This document shows positions 50,948 through 59,874 of a stretch of 64,000 bases of DNA, piece after piece (the stretch's first letter is position 1; every line of letters starts with the position of its first letter). The position numbers were made by a program, and so were the translations under genes. Under the pieces are notes generated by a model, which worked only from the letters and a program-made list of their open reading frames with translations, ran no database searches and was not told the origin of the DNA. Origin of the DNA: Pseudonocardia bannensis (GTDB lineage Bacteria > Actinomycetota > Actinomycetes > Mycobacteriales > Pseudonocardiaceae); contig NZ_JAAXKZ010000014.1 in the NCBI RefSeq assembly GCF_012911875.1, positions 1-64,000 on the forward strand, given 5' to 3'.

Positions 50948-52947
50948 ACGGCGAACGGATACGTTTCCGGGACCTCGCCGGTCTCCCAGTGAGCTGTTCG
51001 TTCAAGCGGTTCAACCGCTCGGGTGTCGTCGATGTGGATCACGGCGTCGAACTGGTCGGCCATCCGAGCCTGGAAGTAGTGGCTCTGGCGCTCGGTCTCG
51101 GGCCGGTAGATGACGCCGATCGCGCGTTCCAGGCGGACCGCGCGCAGGACCTCGGCAGCGTGCGGGGCCACGCCGAACGGGATCAGGAACTCCTTGACGC
51201 CCACCTCGTGGAAGAGCTCCTCGGTGCTGCCGGGCAGCGCCGGGCGGACCCACTTGCGCTGCGCCGCACCACCCCACTGGTCGGCTGCCGTCACCGTGCC
51301 GGTGTAGGTGGTGAAGCCGAGGGTGCGGCAGTCGAGGCCGTGCCGCTCCCGCATGAGCTGCCCGACGTTCAGCTCTCCGCGGACGGTGGACTCCGTCGCG
51401 CGGGCGTCACCGAGGTGGGAGTTGTGGGCCCATACGACGATCTTCGCCGGCTCGCCCCGCTGTCGGGTGAGATGCGCGGCCACCGCGTCCAGGGTGTCCA
51501 CCATGTGGCGGTCGCGCAGGTTCCACGACGAGGACCGTCCGGTGTACATGGAGCGGTAGTACTCGGCCGCGTTCTTCACGGTATGTGCATTCTGTTCGGC
51601 GTAGAAGAGCTCGTCCTCGGCCGGCCACCCGTCGCGCCGCGCGTACTCCAGTGCGTGGTGTTGCATGTCGGCGAGCTGGTCGAGCACCTCGCGCTCACAC
51701 GTCTCGCCAGCACCGAACGCCGCCGCGAAACCGTAGGCCTGGCCGTCCTCGGTGTGGTGGTGGTCGAAGCAGGCATAGCGCTCGCGGGCGCGTGCCGCGG
51801 CGGCCGGGTCCACGCCGTCCAGGTACGCGATGACCTCGTGGATGGAGCGGTAGAGGCTGTAGAGATCGAGGCCGAAGAAGCCGACCCGGCCACGCTCCTC
51901 CCCGGACCGGTCGTTGCGCTCCCGTAACCACCCCACGAACTCCAGTACGGCCGCGTTGCGCCACATCCACGTGGGGAAGCGTTCGAAGCCGCGCAGCGCC
52001 TCCTCGGCGATCCGGTCATCGCCACGACCCTGGACGTACCTGTTCACCCGGTAGGCGTCGGGCCAGTCCGCCTCGATCGCCACCGCACAGACACCCTTCT
52101 CCTCGATGAGTTGCTGCGTCATGGCGGCGCGCGCCGCGTAGAACTCATGGGTACCGTGGCTCGCCTCTCCGATCAGCACGAAGTGCGCGTCGCCGACCAG
52201 GTCGGACAGGATGTCGCCGGGCGGAACGCCGTCCTCCGTGGGCACCGCGGCGGCACGGAGGATCTCCACCGCGGTGGCGCTCTCCGGCGCGGCAGGAGCG
52301 AGCGCCGATGCCGCCTGCAACAGCCTGCGGACGTCGGCGTCGGTGGTCTGGGAGAAGTTCCAGTAGGACTGCCCGACCGCGTAGAAGGGTGACGGAGTGG
52401 TCGCGCAGACCATCTCGTCGACCACGGCCCCCAACTCACGGCAAGTGGACTGCGGCGCGGCCGGCACGGCGACGACGATCCGGGCGGGCCGCAACCGGCG
52501 CAGCGCCTCGACGGCCGCGTACATGCTCGAACCGGTGGCGAGGCCGTCGTCGACCAGGATGACGGTCTTGCCGTGGACGTCGGGCGCCGGCCGGTCGTCC
52601 CGGTAGGCCCGCTCGCGGCGGAGCAGCTCGCGGCCCTCCTGCTCGGCCACCTGTCGAAGTTGTTCGGGGGTGACGCGCAGGCCCCGGACAACATCGTCGT
52701 CGATGACGACGACCCCCCCACCGGCGATTGCTCCCATGGCCAGCTCCGCGTGTTCGGGAACACCGAGCTTGCGGGCCACGAACACGTCGAGCGGAGCACG
52801 CAGGGCTCGAGCGACCTCGTAGGCGACCGGCACACCGCCCCGTGCCAACCCGAGGACCACGACGTCGGTACCGCCCCGGTAACGACCGAGGAGGCCGGCC
52901 AGGACCCGGCCTGCGTCCCTCCGGTCCCGGAACACTCGATCGGACAT
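50944..52947 (-). CDS. phosphoribosyltransferase-erythromycin esterase fusion (Rv2030c-like)
   Basis: A 667-aa two-domain enzyme. Residues 1-225 are a type I phosphoribosyltransferase with the PRPP loop [14 protein letters not shown] near 130. Residues about 245-660 form an erythromycin-esterase/EreA-like domain with [11 protein letters not shown] near 265, the [13 protein letters not shown] segment and [15 protein letters not shown] near 490 carrying the catalytic His residues. The same fusion is Rv2030c of the DosR regulon. Actual substrate unknown; antibiotic hydrolysis should not be assumed. It lies 30 nt after the PhaC-like gene on the same strand. Confidence 0.92.
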   Translation of the reverse strand: MSDRVFRDRRDAGRVLAGLLGRYRGGTDVVVLGLARGGVPVAYEVARALRAPLDVFVARKLGVPEHAELAMGAIAGGGVVVIDDDVVRGLRVTPEQLRQVAEQEGRELLRRERAYRDDRPAPDVHGKTVILVDDGLATGSSMYAAVEALRRLRPARIVVAVPAAPQSTCRELGAVVDEMVCATTPSPFYAVGQSYWNFSQTTDADVRRLLQAASALAPAAPESATAVEILRAAAVPTEDGVPPGDILSDLVGDAHFVLIGEASHGTHEFYAARAAMTQQLIEEKGVCAVAIEADWPDAYRVNRYVQGRGDDRIAEEALRGFERFPTWMWRNAAVLEFVGWLRERNDRSGEERGRVGFFGLDLYSLYRSIHEVIAYLDGVDPAAAARARERYACFDHHHTEDGQAYGFAAAFGAGETCEREVLDQLADMQHHALEYARRDGWPAEDELFYAEQNAHTVKNAAEYYRSMYTGRSSSWNLRDRHMVDTLDAVAAHLTRQRGEPAKIVVWAHNSHLGDARATESTVRGELNVGQLMRERHGLDCRTLGFTTYTGTVTAADQWGGAAQRKWVRPALPGSTEELFHEVGVKEFLIPFGVAPHAAEVLRAVRLERAIGVIYRPETERQSHYFQARMADQFDAVIHIDDTRAVEPLERTAHWETGEVPETYPFAV

Positions 52948-52977
52948 GGGGCCTCCTCGTGGGGAGTGGTCAAGGAT

Positions 52978-54045
52978 TCATCGCGACGTGGGCAGACCGG
53001 TCAGCCAACCGAGGATCTCCGGCCACAGGTCACGATGGGCGTTGTGCCCGACGAGTACGCCGACGTGCTGTACGGCCACTCCCGTGTCGCCGTGGTACTC
53101 GAGCACCCGCTTCTCGGCGCTGGCGGCCGCCTCGTGGAACGGCATGATCGAGCACGTTGGGACCACGTCGGAGCGAGGATCGACGACGTTGAGCATCGGC
53201 ACGACCAGTGTTGCGGCTCCGACGGGCCGCCCGTCCACCACGAGCGTGCCGCGCATGAACTCGTCGGCGCGGTACAGCCGCTCGACGACGTCGGAGAACA
53301 GGTGTTCCGGTAGCCGGAACTCGTCCATGGTCCAGCGCAGTACGCGCAGATACGACGCCAGCGTCACCGGGTCGGCGGCGCTTCGCACGAAATCGGTCCA
53401 GCGGTCGAGCTGGAACTCGGCCGGCGCGGCGGTGGCGGCAACGATGTCGAGCAGCGAGCCCGGTACGCCGCCCGCCGAGAGCGGAGGCGACGACGCGGCC
53501 GGCGTCGCGGACACGAAAGGCGTGAACGCGCCTGCATCGGTCCCGAAGTGCAGCGGAGCCTCGAGTAGCGCGATGGCGGTCACGAGGTCGGGGTGGCGGG
53601 CCGCGCAGACGGCGCTGAACGTTCCGCCCAGCGAGTGTCCGACCAGGGGGACGCGCTGGGCGCCGGTCCGCTCGGTGACCACCCGCAGGCACTCCACGAG
53701 CAGGCGATCGGCGTACTGGTCGAGCCCGAACCGTTGTTGGGCGCGTCCCGGATCGGTCCATTCCACCAGGTGGACACGCATGCCGTGCTCCAGGCAGCGG
53801 GCCACGACACTGAGGTCCGGCTCGATGTCCCAGATGTAGGAGCGTTTGATCGGCGCCGGCACGAGCAGCACCGGGGAGCCGGACGGCGAGGCCGAGGGGT
53901 AGACGTGCAGTCGCACTCCCGGCGCAATGTTGAGGACGGTGGACGGGGTGGTGCGCGGCCCGGAACCGAGAGCATCGAACAGCAGCCCCGTAGCGCGCCG
54001 GATCTGGTCCAGCATGTCGAGCGCGATGTCCGGCAGGCGGGTCAT
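52978..54045 (-). CDS. PhaC-like alpha/beta hydrolase
   Basis: A 355-aa protein of the class III polyhydroxyalkanoate-synthase/alpha-beta-hydrolase type. SYIWDIEPDLSVVARCLEHG near residue 70 and the nucleophile elbow VGHSLGGTFSA near 137 (Ser instead of the synthase Cys) suggest a hydrolase, not a polymerase. The C-terminal GVLVGHNAHRDLWPEILGWL has the catalytic His. ATG at 54045; the longer upstream frame crosses the divergent promoter. First gene of a minus-strand unit with the fusion gene and rtcB/HPF remnants. Confidence 0.83.
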   Translation of the reverse strand: MTRLPDIALDMLDQIRRATGLLFDALGSGPRTTPSTVLNIAPGVRLHVYPSASPSGSPVLLVPAPIKRSYIWDIEPDLSVVARCLEHGMRVHLVEWTDPGRAQQRFGLDQYADRLLVECLRVVTERTGAQRVPLVGHSLGGTFSAVCAARHPDLVTAIALLEAPLHFGTDAGAFTPFVSATPAASSPPLSAGGVPGSLLDIVAATAAPAEFQLDRWTDFVRSAADPVTLASYLRVLRWTMDEFRLPEHLFSDVVERLYRADEFMRGTLVVDGRPVGAATLVVPMLNVVDPRSDVVPTCSIMPFHEAAASAEKRVLEYHGDTGVAVQHVGVLVGHNAHRDLWPEILGWLTGLPTSR

Positions 54046-54116
54046 GACAGTGCGCCCGCCACCCTCCGCTGGTACGGCATCTGAAGAGGGTGTCGGCCGG
54101 TGGGCAGCCCGGCCCA

Positions 54117-54130
54117 GTGCCGATCGGCCC
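54117..54130. promoter_or_regulatory. DosR-box-like palindrome in a divergent promoter
   Basis: GTGCCGATCGGCCC differs from GGGNC-N4-GNCCC only at the second base. It lies 72 bp before the PhaC-like start (minus) and 82 bp before the adenosine-specific kinase start (plus), well placed to control both. Confidence 0.35.
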
Positions 54131-54211
54131 TGCACCGGAGCGCCGTTGGGCATCTGACGAACCCGGCACGGTCGGCCGAGGATCGGGCTGTGCCCGGACG
54201 GGAGGTGTGAC

Positions 54212-54694
54212 GTGGACCTGACCGTGGTGCCGATCGAGACCGGTGAGGACGTCGAGCTCGTCCTGGGCCAAGCGCACTTCATCAAGACCGTGGAGGACAT
54301 TCACGAGACGCTCGCCGAGGCGGCACCCCAGCTGCACTTCGGCATCGCGTTCTGCGAGGCGTCAGGGCCGTGCCTCGTGCGCCGCTCGGGCAACGACCCG
54401 GAACTGGTCGCGCTCGCCGTGCGGAACGCCCAGGCGATCGGGGCCGGACACTCCTTTGTGGTGCTGCTCCGGGATGGCCACCCGGTCAGCGTCCTGAACC
54501 GGCTCAAGCAGGTCAGCGAGATCTGCACGATCTTCTGTGCCACAGCCAACCCGGTGCAGGTGCTGCTGGCCGAGACCGATCTCGGCCGCGGGGTCCTCGG
54601 GGTGATTGACGGCGGATCGCCGCGAGGGGTGGAGAGCTCACATGACGAGGACCAGCGCAAGGCACTCCTACGCCGGATCGGTTACAAGCTGTGA
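54212..54694 (+). CDS. adenosine-specific kinase-type protein (DUF355)
   Basis: A 160-aa protein of the DUF355/adenosine-specific kinase family, best known from hyperthermophilic archaea. FIKTVEDIHETLAEAAPQLH near residue 23, GIAFCEASGPCLVRRSGND near 44 and ICTIFCATANPVQVLLAET near 107 are family segments. Full length. GTG start behind GGGAGG. Its proposed activity is ATP-dependent adenosine phosphorylation, which is poorly tested. It faces away from the PhaC-like gene. Confidence 0.87.
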   Translation: MDLTVVPIETGEDVELVLGQAHFIKTVEDIHETLAEAAPQLHFGIAFCEASGPCLVRRSGNDPELVALAVRNAQAIGAGHSFVVLLRDGHPVSVLNRLKQVSEICTIFCATANPVQVLLAETDLGRGVLGVIDGGSPRGVESSHDEDQRKALLRRIGYKL

Positions 54695-54871
54695 GTCAGG
54701 CGGGCTGACCGAGTGCACGCGTTCCGCTCACCGCGCGAGCAGGTGGCACAGGGACACCCTGCGGTGCCGCTGGACCGGGGAGAGGCGCTCCAGGGTGGGC
54801 CGCGCTGTCGGGCGACGAGTCTGGGACGGGGCAGGGTCTGCCTACGTGGACGACAGAGCGCACGGAGGAAC

Positions 54872-55366
54872 ATGCGCAGATTCGACGGCAAGATCGCGGT
54901 CATCGCCGGTGCGGGCCGCGGTCAGGGCCGCAGCCACGCTGTCAGGCCGGCGTCCAAGGGTGCCGATGTCGTGGCACTCGACATCGGCCACGACATCGAC
55001 TCGGTGGCCTACGACCTGGCCACCCGGGCCGACCTGGACGAGACTGCGCGGCCGGTGCGCGAGCAGGGTCGCCGCGTCGTCACCGCCGAGGTCGACGTCC
55101 GCGACGCCGACACGCTGACCAGCGGGGTCACCGACGCCGCAGGACAGCTGGGTGGCGTAGACATCGTGCTGGCCAACGCCGGCATCGGCATCGTGAAGCC
55201 GGGCACCGACCCGGCACGGGCGTTCCGTGACCAGCTCGACGTGAACCTCGTCGGAGTGTGGAACACCGTGCACGCCACGGCGCCGTTGATGATCGAGCAG
55301 GGCCGCGGCGGCGCAGCCGTACCCACCAGCTCGGCGTTCGGGCTCGCCGGCCGGGGCGGCGACCCG
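54872..55366 (+). pseudogene. short-chain dehydrogenase, N-terminal fragment
   Basis: About 165 codons of an SDR: KIAVIAGAGRGQGRSHAV (NAD-binding Gly motif TGxxxGxG with Ala), VVALDIGHDI, DIVLANAGI (NAG motif) and the start of the active-site strand AVPTSSAFGLAG, where the catalytic Tyr should follow but does not. The pattern is close to mycofactocin-coupled SDRs. The frame then continues through unrelated sequence into an IS110 transposase tail, so the gene was cut by insertion or deletion. ATG behind GGAGGAA. Confidence 0.85.
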
Positions 55367-55501
55367 CACGGTCCTCAACCCGGCCGTCGAGGCGCTGTAC
55401 GGCGGGGCGACGAGCCTGCGCCTGATCCCCAGCCCACCGAGGGCGTCGCGCACCTGCTCGACGTGGCCCTCGTCGAGGTCTCCTCCGGCGACGTCGTCCG
55501 C

Positions 55502-55855
55502 CACCGCCTGTCGCGGGCCGGGGACCGTCAGCTCAACTGCTGCCTACACACCATGGCAATCAGCCAAGTCCAGCGCGACTGCCCGGGACGGGACTACTAC
55601 CTGCGCAAACGCGCCGCCGGGAAAGGTCGCAAGGAAGCCCTGCGCTGCCTGAAACGACGACTCTCCGTCGTCGTCTACCGCCGGCTGCTCTGCGACGCCA
55701 CGCAACAGGAAGGGGCGAGTCCGGGAGGACACCAGGGGGCGACGACAGAGTCCAGCGCGGCCGGCTCAACCCCTACCACCGGCTCTTCGGACAAGTCACT
55801 TCCCGGACTCGCCAACCCCGACCCTACAACCCCGAATCAAGATCGACTTGACTAG
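55502..55855 (+). mobile_element. IS110-family transposase, C-terminal remnant
   Basis: HRLSRAGDRQLNCCLHTMAI, then RDYYLRKRAAGKGRKEALRC and RRLSVVVYRRLL match the C-terminal transposase_20 region of IS110/IS116-type transposases. It is in frame with the SDR fragment upstream, giving a chimeric frame of about 328 codons from 54872. About 45 codons (55367-55501) between them match neither. No IS end or second half of the element is nearby. Confidence 0.82.
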
Positions 55856-55883
55856 TGAGGAGCCGTCTAGGTGTACTCGGCCA

Positions 55884-56492
55884 TCAGGTTGGTGGCCGTC
55901 GGCTGGCCGGTGACGGCGTCGACATCGGCGAACCGGTCGTCCCTCTCGGCAGGACCGCGGAATGTGCCGCTCCGTCGGCGCTCGAGTCGGGAGCCGGCTT
56001 TGCGCTGACCGTGAGCCAGTGCTGGATCCGGTAGATGCGGGACACCCATTGCCAGAGCGGTGGAAGGTCGGCGAGCACCGCCGAGCTGTCCACGACGCAG
56101 GGCCCGCTGATCGTGTGGCGCACGCCCCCCACCTCGAGGACGCCGCCTCCGGCAGCCGTGACGTTGCGGCGCCAGTCGACGTCGGTTCCGTAGGGCAGGG
56201 GGATGGTGAATCCGCCCGGTATCGCTTGTGCGATGACGGGTGTGGCGTAGGCCCGGCCGGAGCGGCGCCCGACGTGCTCCACACGGGCGGCGTACCAGTG
56301 TGGACGGCCGGCCAGGTGGAGCATCGCGGGGTTCAGGGCGTGCTTGTTGAATGCGCGCAGCCTGTCCATGACGGCGGGGACCTGGGTGCGGAAGACGAGC
56401 ACGCCCAGGAGACGGAGGGCGACGAGCCCAGCTGCCGACAGGAGCAGCGGGTGCTTCCACCAGGGTCGGGAGCTGGCAGTGTCGAGGAACAT
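55884..56492 (-). CDS. deazaflavin (F420)-dependent nitroreductase-family protein
   Basis: A 202-aa DDN/Rv3547-like split-barrel protein. An N-terminal hydrophobic segment (about residues 15-33) may anchor it at the membrane. PAMLHLAGRPHWYAARVEHVGRRSG (quoted in part: HWYAARVEHVGRRSGRAYAT) near 62 and PLPYGTDVDWRRNVTAAGGG near 95 are the F420-binding signature. Such enzymes reduce quinones or nitro compounds with F420H2. The last 25 residues are Ser/Pro-rich. ATG at 56492 behind GAGAGCC. Confidence 0.85.
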   Translation of the reverse strand: MFLDTASSRPWWKHPLLLSAAGLVALRLLGVLVFRTQVPAVMDRLRAFNKHALNPAMLHLAGRPHWYAARVEHVGRRSGRAYATPVIAQAIPGGFTIPLPYGTDVDWRRNVTAAGGGVLEVGGVRHTISGPCVVDSSAVLADLPPLWQWVSRIYRIQHWLTVSAKPAPDSSADGAAHSAVLPRGTTGSPMSTPSPASRRPPT

Positions 56493-56542
56493 GGGGCTCT
56501 CCGCTACGGGGTGGACGGGCCCGAGGCCGCCGGGGCCGCGGT

Positions 56543-56821
56543 TCACGACCGGTCCGCGGGGGTGCGTACCGTGGTGGTGAGGGTGTCGAGGCGGTGCCGG
56601 TACTCGGGCTCGTCGATGTCACCGCGCGCGAACCGCTCGGCGAGCAGCTGTTCGGGAGTGGGCCGCGGTGGTGGTGGCGCCGCGTACTCCTGCCGTTGCT
56701 GGGCGGTGTACCGGGCCAAGGCGACGATGCCCGCGATCACCACCAGCCAGACGACGATGGTGCTGATGGCCATCAGCATCGAACCCCAGCCGCCCATGTG
56801 GTTGCCCCACCAGAACATCAT
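56543..56821 (-). CDS. SHOCT-domain small membrane protein
   Basis: A 92-aa protein with a short Trp/Gly-rich N-terminus (MMFWWGNHMGGWG), one membrane helix (about 15-36), a proline linker and a C-terminal SHOCT domain (EQLLAERFARGDIDEPEYRH). SHOCT proteins occur in oligomeric stress-linked membrane proteins. ATG at 56821 behind AGGTTCC, or the ATG one codon on. 51 nt before the nitroreductase gene on the same strand, likely one operon. Confidence 0.87.
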   Translation of the reverse strand: MMFWWGNHMGGWGSMLMAISTIVVWLVVIAGIVALARYTAQQRQEYAAPPPPRPTPEQLLAERFARGDIDEPEYRHRLDTLTTTVRTPADRS

Positions 56822-57462
56822 CTGGAACCTCCCGTGCCCAGCGAGCGCCCGTATGGGGCGCCCGGCACGGCAAGACTGGCGTCCACGAGCGACTCGAGCA
56901 CAGGGGGACTCCGTCAGGAGATTCATGGTCGAAGGACCCCGGCTTCGGTGCGGTCGTCACTCCGGTCAGCTCTGCAGCAGCAGGTCGCCGAGCGGGCCTG
57001 GAGGTGTTCGGCGGCGTCGATCACCAAGCGGCCGTGGGCCATCGGCCTGGACCCCGTGACCGATGATCGCGCACCGCGATGTTCGCACCGAGGCGTCAGC
57101 CGATGGATCGCGCATTCCGAAGGGTCGCGCCGGCGGAAGATACTTGCCTGTCCGATGCCGGTGCTCGCGCTCGACGGGCGGTGGGGCAGGCCGCCGGCGG
57201 TTCGCCGAGGCTGCGCCCCGGTCGCGGCGCAGGGCACCCTCGACAGTGCTCATCGAGCAGTAGATCGGGGCAGAGCGCTACGTCCCCTCGGGATGCGGGG
57301 CGAGGCTCCACAGCTCGCCGCCTGGGCCGGCACGCGCCGCCGGACCAAGACCGAGCGCTCTGGACGCTCGACCAGCCGCGCCGGGCAGGGCGTTCGGCCC
57401 TGGCAGGGTCGGCCGGTCGTCGGAAGCCTGGGCCGGGAGAAAGCGGAGAGGCGGCGATTTCT
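56822..57462. other. 641-nt gap with a PRPP-synthetase scrap and the slipin promoter
   Basis: Divergent region between the SHOCT gene and the slipin gene. It contains a short decayed PRPP-synthetase segment (56967-57021), no other recognisable coding sequence, and an inverted repeat CAGGGC-GTTCG-GCCCTG (57386-57402) 61 bp before the slipin start that looks like a DosR box with the wrong spacing. The slipin frame is open back to 57079 but that part is Arg-rich and unlike the family. Confidence 0.55.
56967..57021 (-). pseudogene. PRPP synthetase gene scrap (second copy)
   Basis: Read on the minus strand it gives IDAAEHLQA followed directly by a piece equal to the end of the gene (GDLLLQS). The first 21 bases (56967-56987) are identical to 62308-62328, and 56994-57021 matches 62454-62481 with one mismatch. 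It is the larger remnant at 62.3 kb with about 120 bp deleted from the middle. Confidence 0.8.
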
Positions 57463-58248
57463 GTGGCCAACCTCGGTGTCGCCATCGTGCGGCAGTACGA
57501 ACGCGGAGTGGTCTTCCGCTTCGGAAGGCTGCGAGGCGTGCGTGAACCCGGGCTGCGGTTCATGATCCCACTGGCCGATCGGATGCAGAAGGTCAGCCTG
57601 CGCACGGTGACCATGCCCATCCAGTCGCAGCAGATCATCACCAAGGACAACGTCTCCATCGGAGTCGCGGCGGTGGCCTACTACCGGCGCACGGACCCGG
57701 TGAAGTCGATCCTGGAGATCACCGATGTTGAGCGGGCGGTGTACGAGATCGCGCAGACGACCGTGCGTAACGTCGTGGGCCGTTCCCTGCTCGACCAGGT
57801 GCTGTCGGAGACCGAGACGCTCAACGAGTCGATCAAGGAGGTGTTGGACGAGCTGACCAGCCGGTGGGGTGTCTACGTCCAGCTCGTGGAGCTCAAGGAC
57901 ATCGAGTTGCCGCAGTCCATGCAGCGGGCGATGGCCCGGCAGGCCGAGGCGGAGCGGGAGAAGCGAGCAAAGATCATCGCGGCTGAGGGGGAGGCGCTCA
58001 GTGCCGGCAAGCTCGCCGAGGCGGCCGATGTGATCGCCGCGCACCCCGTCGCGCTGCAGCTGCGGAACCTGCAGGTGCTCGCCGAGATCGCCATCGAGAA
58101 GAACTCCACCATCGTCTTCCCGGCGCAGTTCCTCGACAGCGCCCGCACGATCGCGCGGTTCATGCACGCGGAGTACACCGACGGATCCGGTCTGCCGAAC
58201 GGGGACACGGTCGCCAGCAGCTCCGGAACCTCGCGGCCGAGTGCTTGA
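57463..58248 (+). CDS. slipin (SPFH/Band 7 family)
   Basis: A 261-aa stomatin-like membrane-associated protein. The start [22 protein letters not shown] enters the Band 7 fold directly, with a very short membrane-facing N-terminus. [20 protein letters not shown] near residue 60 and the coiled-coil helix [19 protein letters not shown] near 160 are the family marks. It oligomerises in membrane domains, possibly organising stress or redox proteins. No NfeD partner is nearby. GTG at 57463 behind GGAGAGG; residues are normally preceded by a membrane helix, so the N-terminus may be shortened. Confidence 0.87.
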   Translation: MANLGVAIVRQYERGVVFRFGRLRGVREPGLRFMIPLADRMQKVSLRTVTMPIQSQQIITKDNVSIGVAAVAYYRRTDPVKSILEITDVERAVYEIAQTTVRNVVGRSLLDQVLSETETLNESIKEVLDELTSRWGVYVQLVELKDIELPQSMQRAMARQAEAEREKRAKIIAAEGEALSAGKLAEAADVIAAHPVALQLRNLQVLAEIAIEKNSTIVFPAQFLDSARTIARFMHAEYTDGSGLPNGDTVASSSGTSRPSA

Positions 58249-58555
58249 TGGATGGTGCACGAGCCCGAACCCGGTGCCGCCCCTGGACCTCGGCCAGCCC
58301 CGCGGGTCCGAGGATCGTCGCGTGCAGAACCCATGGCCGGCGCCTGTTGCGAACTGGGCACCTCGACCGAGCTGACCCCACGCCACTACGGGTTCACAGC
58401 CCGGGCAGGGTGCGACGGACCGCCGCACCCTGCCCTGCGACGACCCGGCGGAACAGGTCCGACTCAGGGACCTTCTGTCCTGTGGCGCCTCGGTGTTCTC
58501 CGGTTCGACCAGCACGACGTCGAGCAGCAGAAGCGACCGCTCCACGGAGTCCGCG
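58249..58555. other. 307-nt gap behind slipin
   Basis: No intact gene. It probably holds degraded upstream parts of the FAD monooxygenase remnant that follows, but no convincing homology was recognised in any frame. Confidence 0.4.
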
Positions 58556-58733
58556 AACGCAGGCTGGGAGGTCCCCGGCCCTGGCCCCATGGAGCGGGCG
58601 GACGGCTTCCATCTCGACTCGATCTGCCCGATCCGGATGGACACGTGGTCGCCCGGGCGCGTGACGCTGGTCGGCGACGCAGGTTACTCACCGGGGCCGC
58701 TGCGGGGTGGGACGGCGCTCGCCTTGAGGCTGC
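58556..58733 (+). pseudogene. FAD-dependent monooxygenase, internal fragment
   Basis: About 60 codons read NAGWEVPGPGPMERADGFHL, then SICPIRMDTWSPGRVTLVGD and AGYSPGPLRGGTALAL. The segment with IRMD-W-GRV-LVGDAGY is the GD motif that binds the FAD ribityl chain in PheA/TfdB-like monooxygenases. Neither the N-terminal Rossmann domain nor the C-terminal part is present. It runs up to the 3' end of the convergent STAS gene. Confidence 0.78.
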
Positions 58734-59468
58734 TCAGGCCGTCGCCCAGTCGACCGCCGCGTCGAGCTCGTCGAAGGAGAACCTGCGTACCTCGGGGTGG
58801 ACGACGTGCCCGGCCAGCGTCGTGGCGAGTGTGGCGAGCGTGCCGTCAACGGCGAACGCGACCTTGTCGACCCTGCGGGAGTGGCCGAGGACGAAGCGCA
58901 GGTGCCGGACCAGCGCGCTGAGGCTGTCCCATCCGGGTACCACCCGCGCGTTCAGGACCAGGCCGTGCAGGCTCGCGTGCGTGGCGAGCCACTCGTCGAC
59001 CACGGTCGCCAGTGCGTCGATGTCCACGACACTCAGGGGAGCGCCGACCTCGACGACGACGACACCCGCCTCGCCGATCAGCCGGTGGGTGATCCGTGGT
59101 GCGCCAGGCAGCGCGGTGAGCCACGCGACGGCCTCGTCGTGATCGGCCTGGGCGAAAACCCGGACCGTGCAGGGCATGAGGAAAGCGGCCAGCCGGGCGG
59201 ACTCCCGGATCCAGCCGAGGTCGCTGACGATGGCACAGCCGTCGAAGGCGCCCAGCGCCCGCAGGCCGAGCGTGACGTCCTCCCAGGCCGCCCCCGGGGT
59301 GATGCCGTCGAAGTCGGGAACCTCGACCAGACAGCGCAGCCGCCGTCGGTCGCGCAGCGCCTCCTCGACGAGCGGGACGACTACCGCGTCGTAGTCCTCA
59401 CGGGTGAGCTTCCCGCTGGACCGGACCCCGTCGACGCCGGGCGGCAGGTCGCGGACCTGCTCGATCAC
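58734..59468 (-). CDS. tandem SpoIIAA-like (STAS-related) protein
   Basis: A 244-aa protein of two SpoIIAA-like repeats (about residues 1-120 and 122-244). The first contains GVRSSGKLTREDYDAVVVPL and VEVPDFDGITPGAAWEDV, the second GAPLSVVDIDALATVVDEWL and LVLNARVVPGWDSLSALVRH. The first domain is the type common in actinobacterial stress clusters and is thought to bind lipid or nucleotide ligands. GTG at 59468 with AAGGAG; MIEQVRDLPPGVDG is the standard beginning. Confidence 0.83.
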   Translation of the reverse strand: MIEQVRDLPPGVDGVRSSGKLTREDYDAVVVPLVEEALRDRRRLRCLVEVPDFDGITPGAAWEDVTLGLRALGAFDGCAIVSDLGWIRESARLAAFLMPCTVRVFAQADHDEAVAWLTALPGAPRITHRLIGEAGVVVVEVGAPLSVVDIDALATVVDEWLATHASLHGLVLNARVVPGWDSLSALVRHLRFVLGHSRRVDKVAFAVDGTLATLATTLAGHVVHPEVRRFSFDELDAAVDWATA

Positions 59469-59874
59469 GTCGATCTCCTTCAGAGGGTGCGAGCGCCCGC
59501 TCGTCCCGTGGCGACTCTGCACCGACGCGGTGGCGGCAGGTACGGCCGAAGGACCCGCGCCGACCTACCGGCCGTCCTTGCGGCGCAACTCGGTGGCATG
59601 GACGGCGTTTCGGTCCGCCGGGAGAAGCGACGACAGCCGGTGCCGGGCCACCATCAAGGCTCTGCGGGCGCCCTCGCGAACCCGCCCACGCCAGATCCCG
59701 GGCACCCGGCGGCAGGCGAGCGGCGCAGATGGACGGCTGGCCGTCACCGCTTGATCGCTTCCAGGTCTCGTCCTGCCGAGCCGGGGGGCGGGCCGACACC
59801 CATAGGTCGATGGGCAGCGTCCCCCGGAGGCACGCAGGGCCGGAGGCGGACATCGCCGCGAGGACTACCGGCGG
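59469..59874. other. 406-nt gap with a possible IS110 scrap
   Basis: Promoter of the SpoIIAA-like gene lies at the left end, with a DosR-box-like site at 59543-59556. A minus-strand frame of 60 codons (59565-59747) reads REGARRALMVARHRLSSLL and DRNAVHATELRRKDGR, both resembling IS110 transposase segments but in unusual order; at best a scrambled remnant. Confidence 0.4.
59543..59556 (-). promoter_or_regulatory. DosR-box-like palindrome before the SpoIIAA-like gene
   Basis: On the minus strand the site is GGGTCCTTCGGCCG, matching GGGNC-N4-GNCCC except the last base, 75 bp before the start codon. Confidence 0.33.

Noticed and set aside
50944-52947. Erythromycin-esterase domain as a macrolide-resistance gene
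   Set aside because: The fusion with a phosphoribosyltransferase is the Rv2030c type, a dormancy-regulon protein with no shown macrolide activity.
57079-57462. N-terminal extension of the slipin by about 128 codons
   Set aside because: The extension is Arg/Ser/Gly-rich, crosses the likely promoter and resembles no Band 7 protein. The GTG at 57463 has a good ribosome site.
59565-59747. 60-codon minus-strand frame as a gene
   Set aside because: It has only two IS110-like phrases in the wrong order and no start signal. Mentioned only as a possible scrap in the gap entry.
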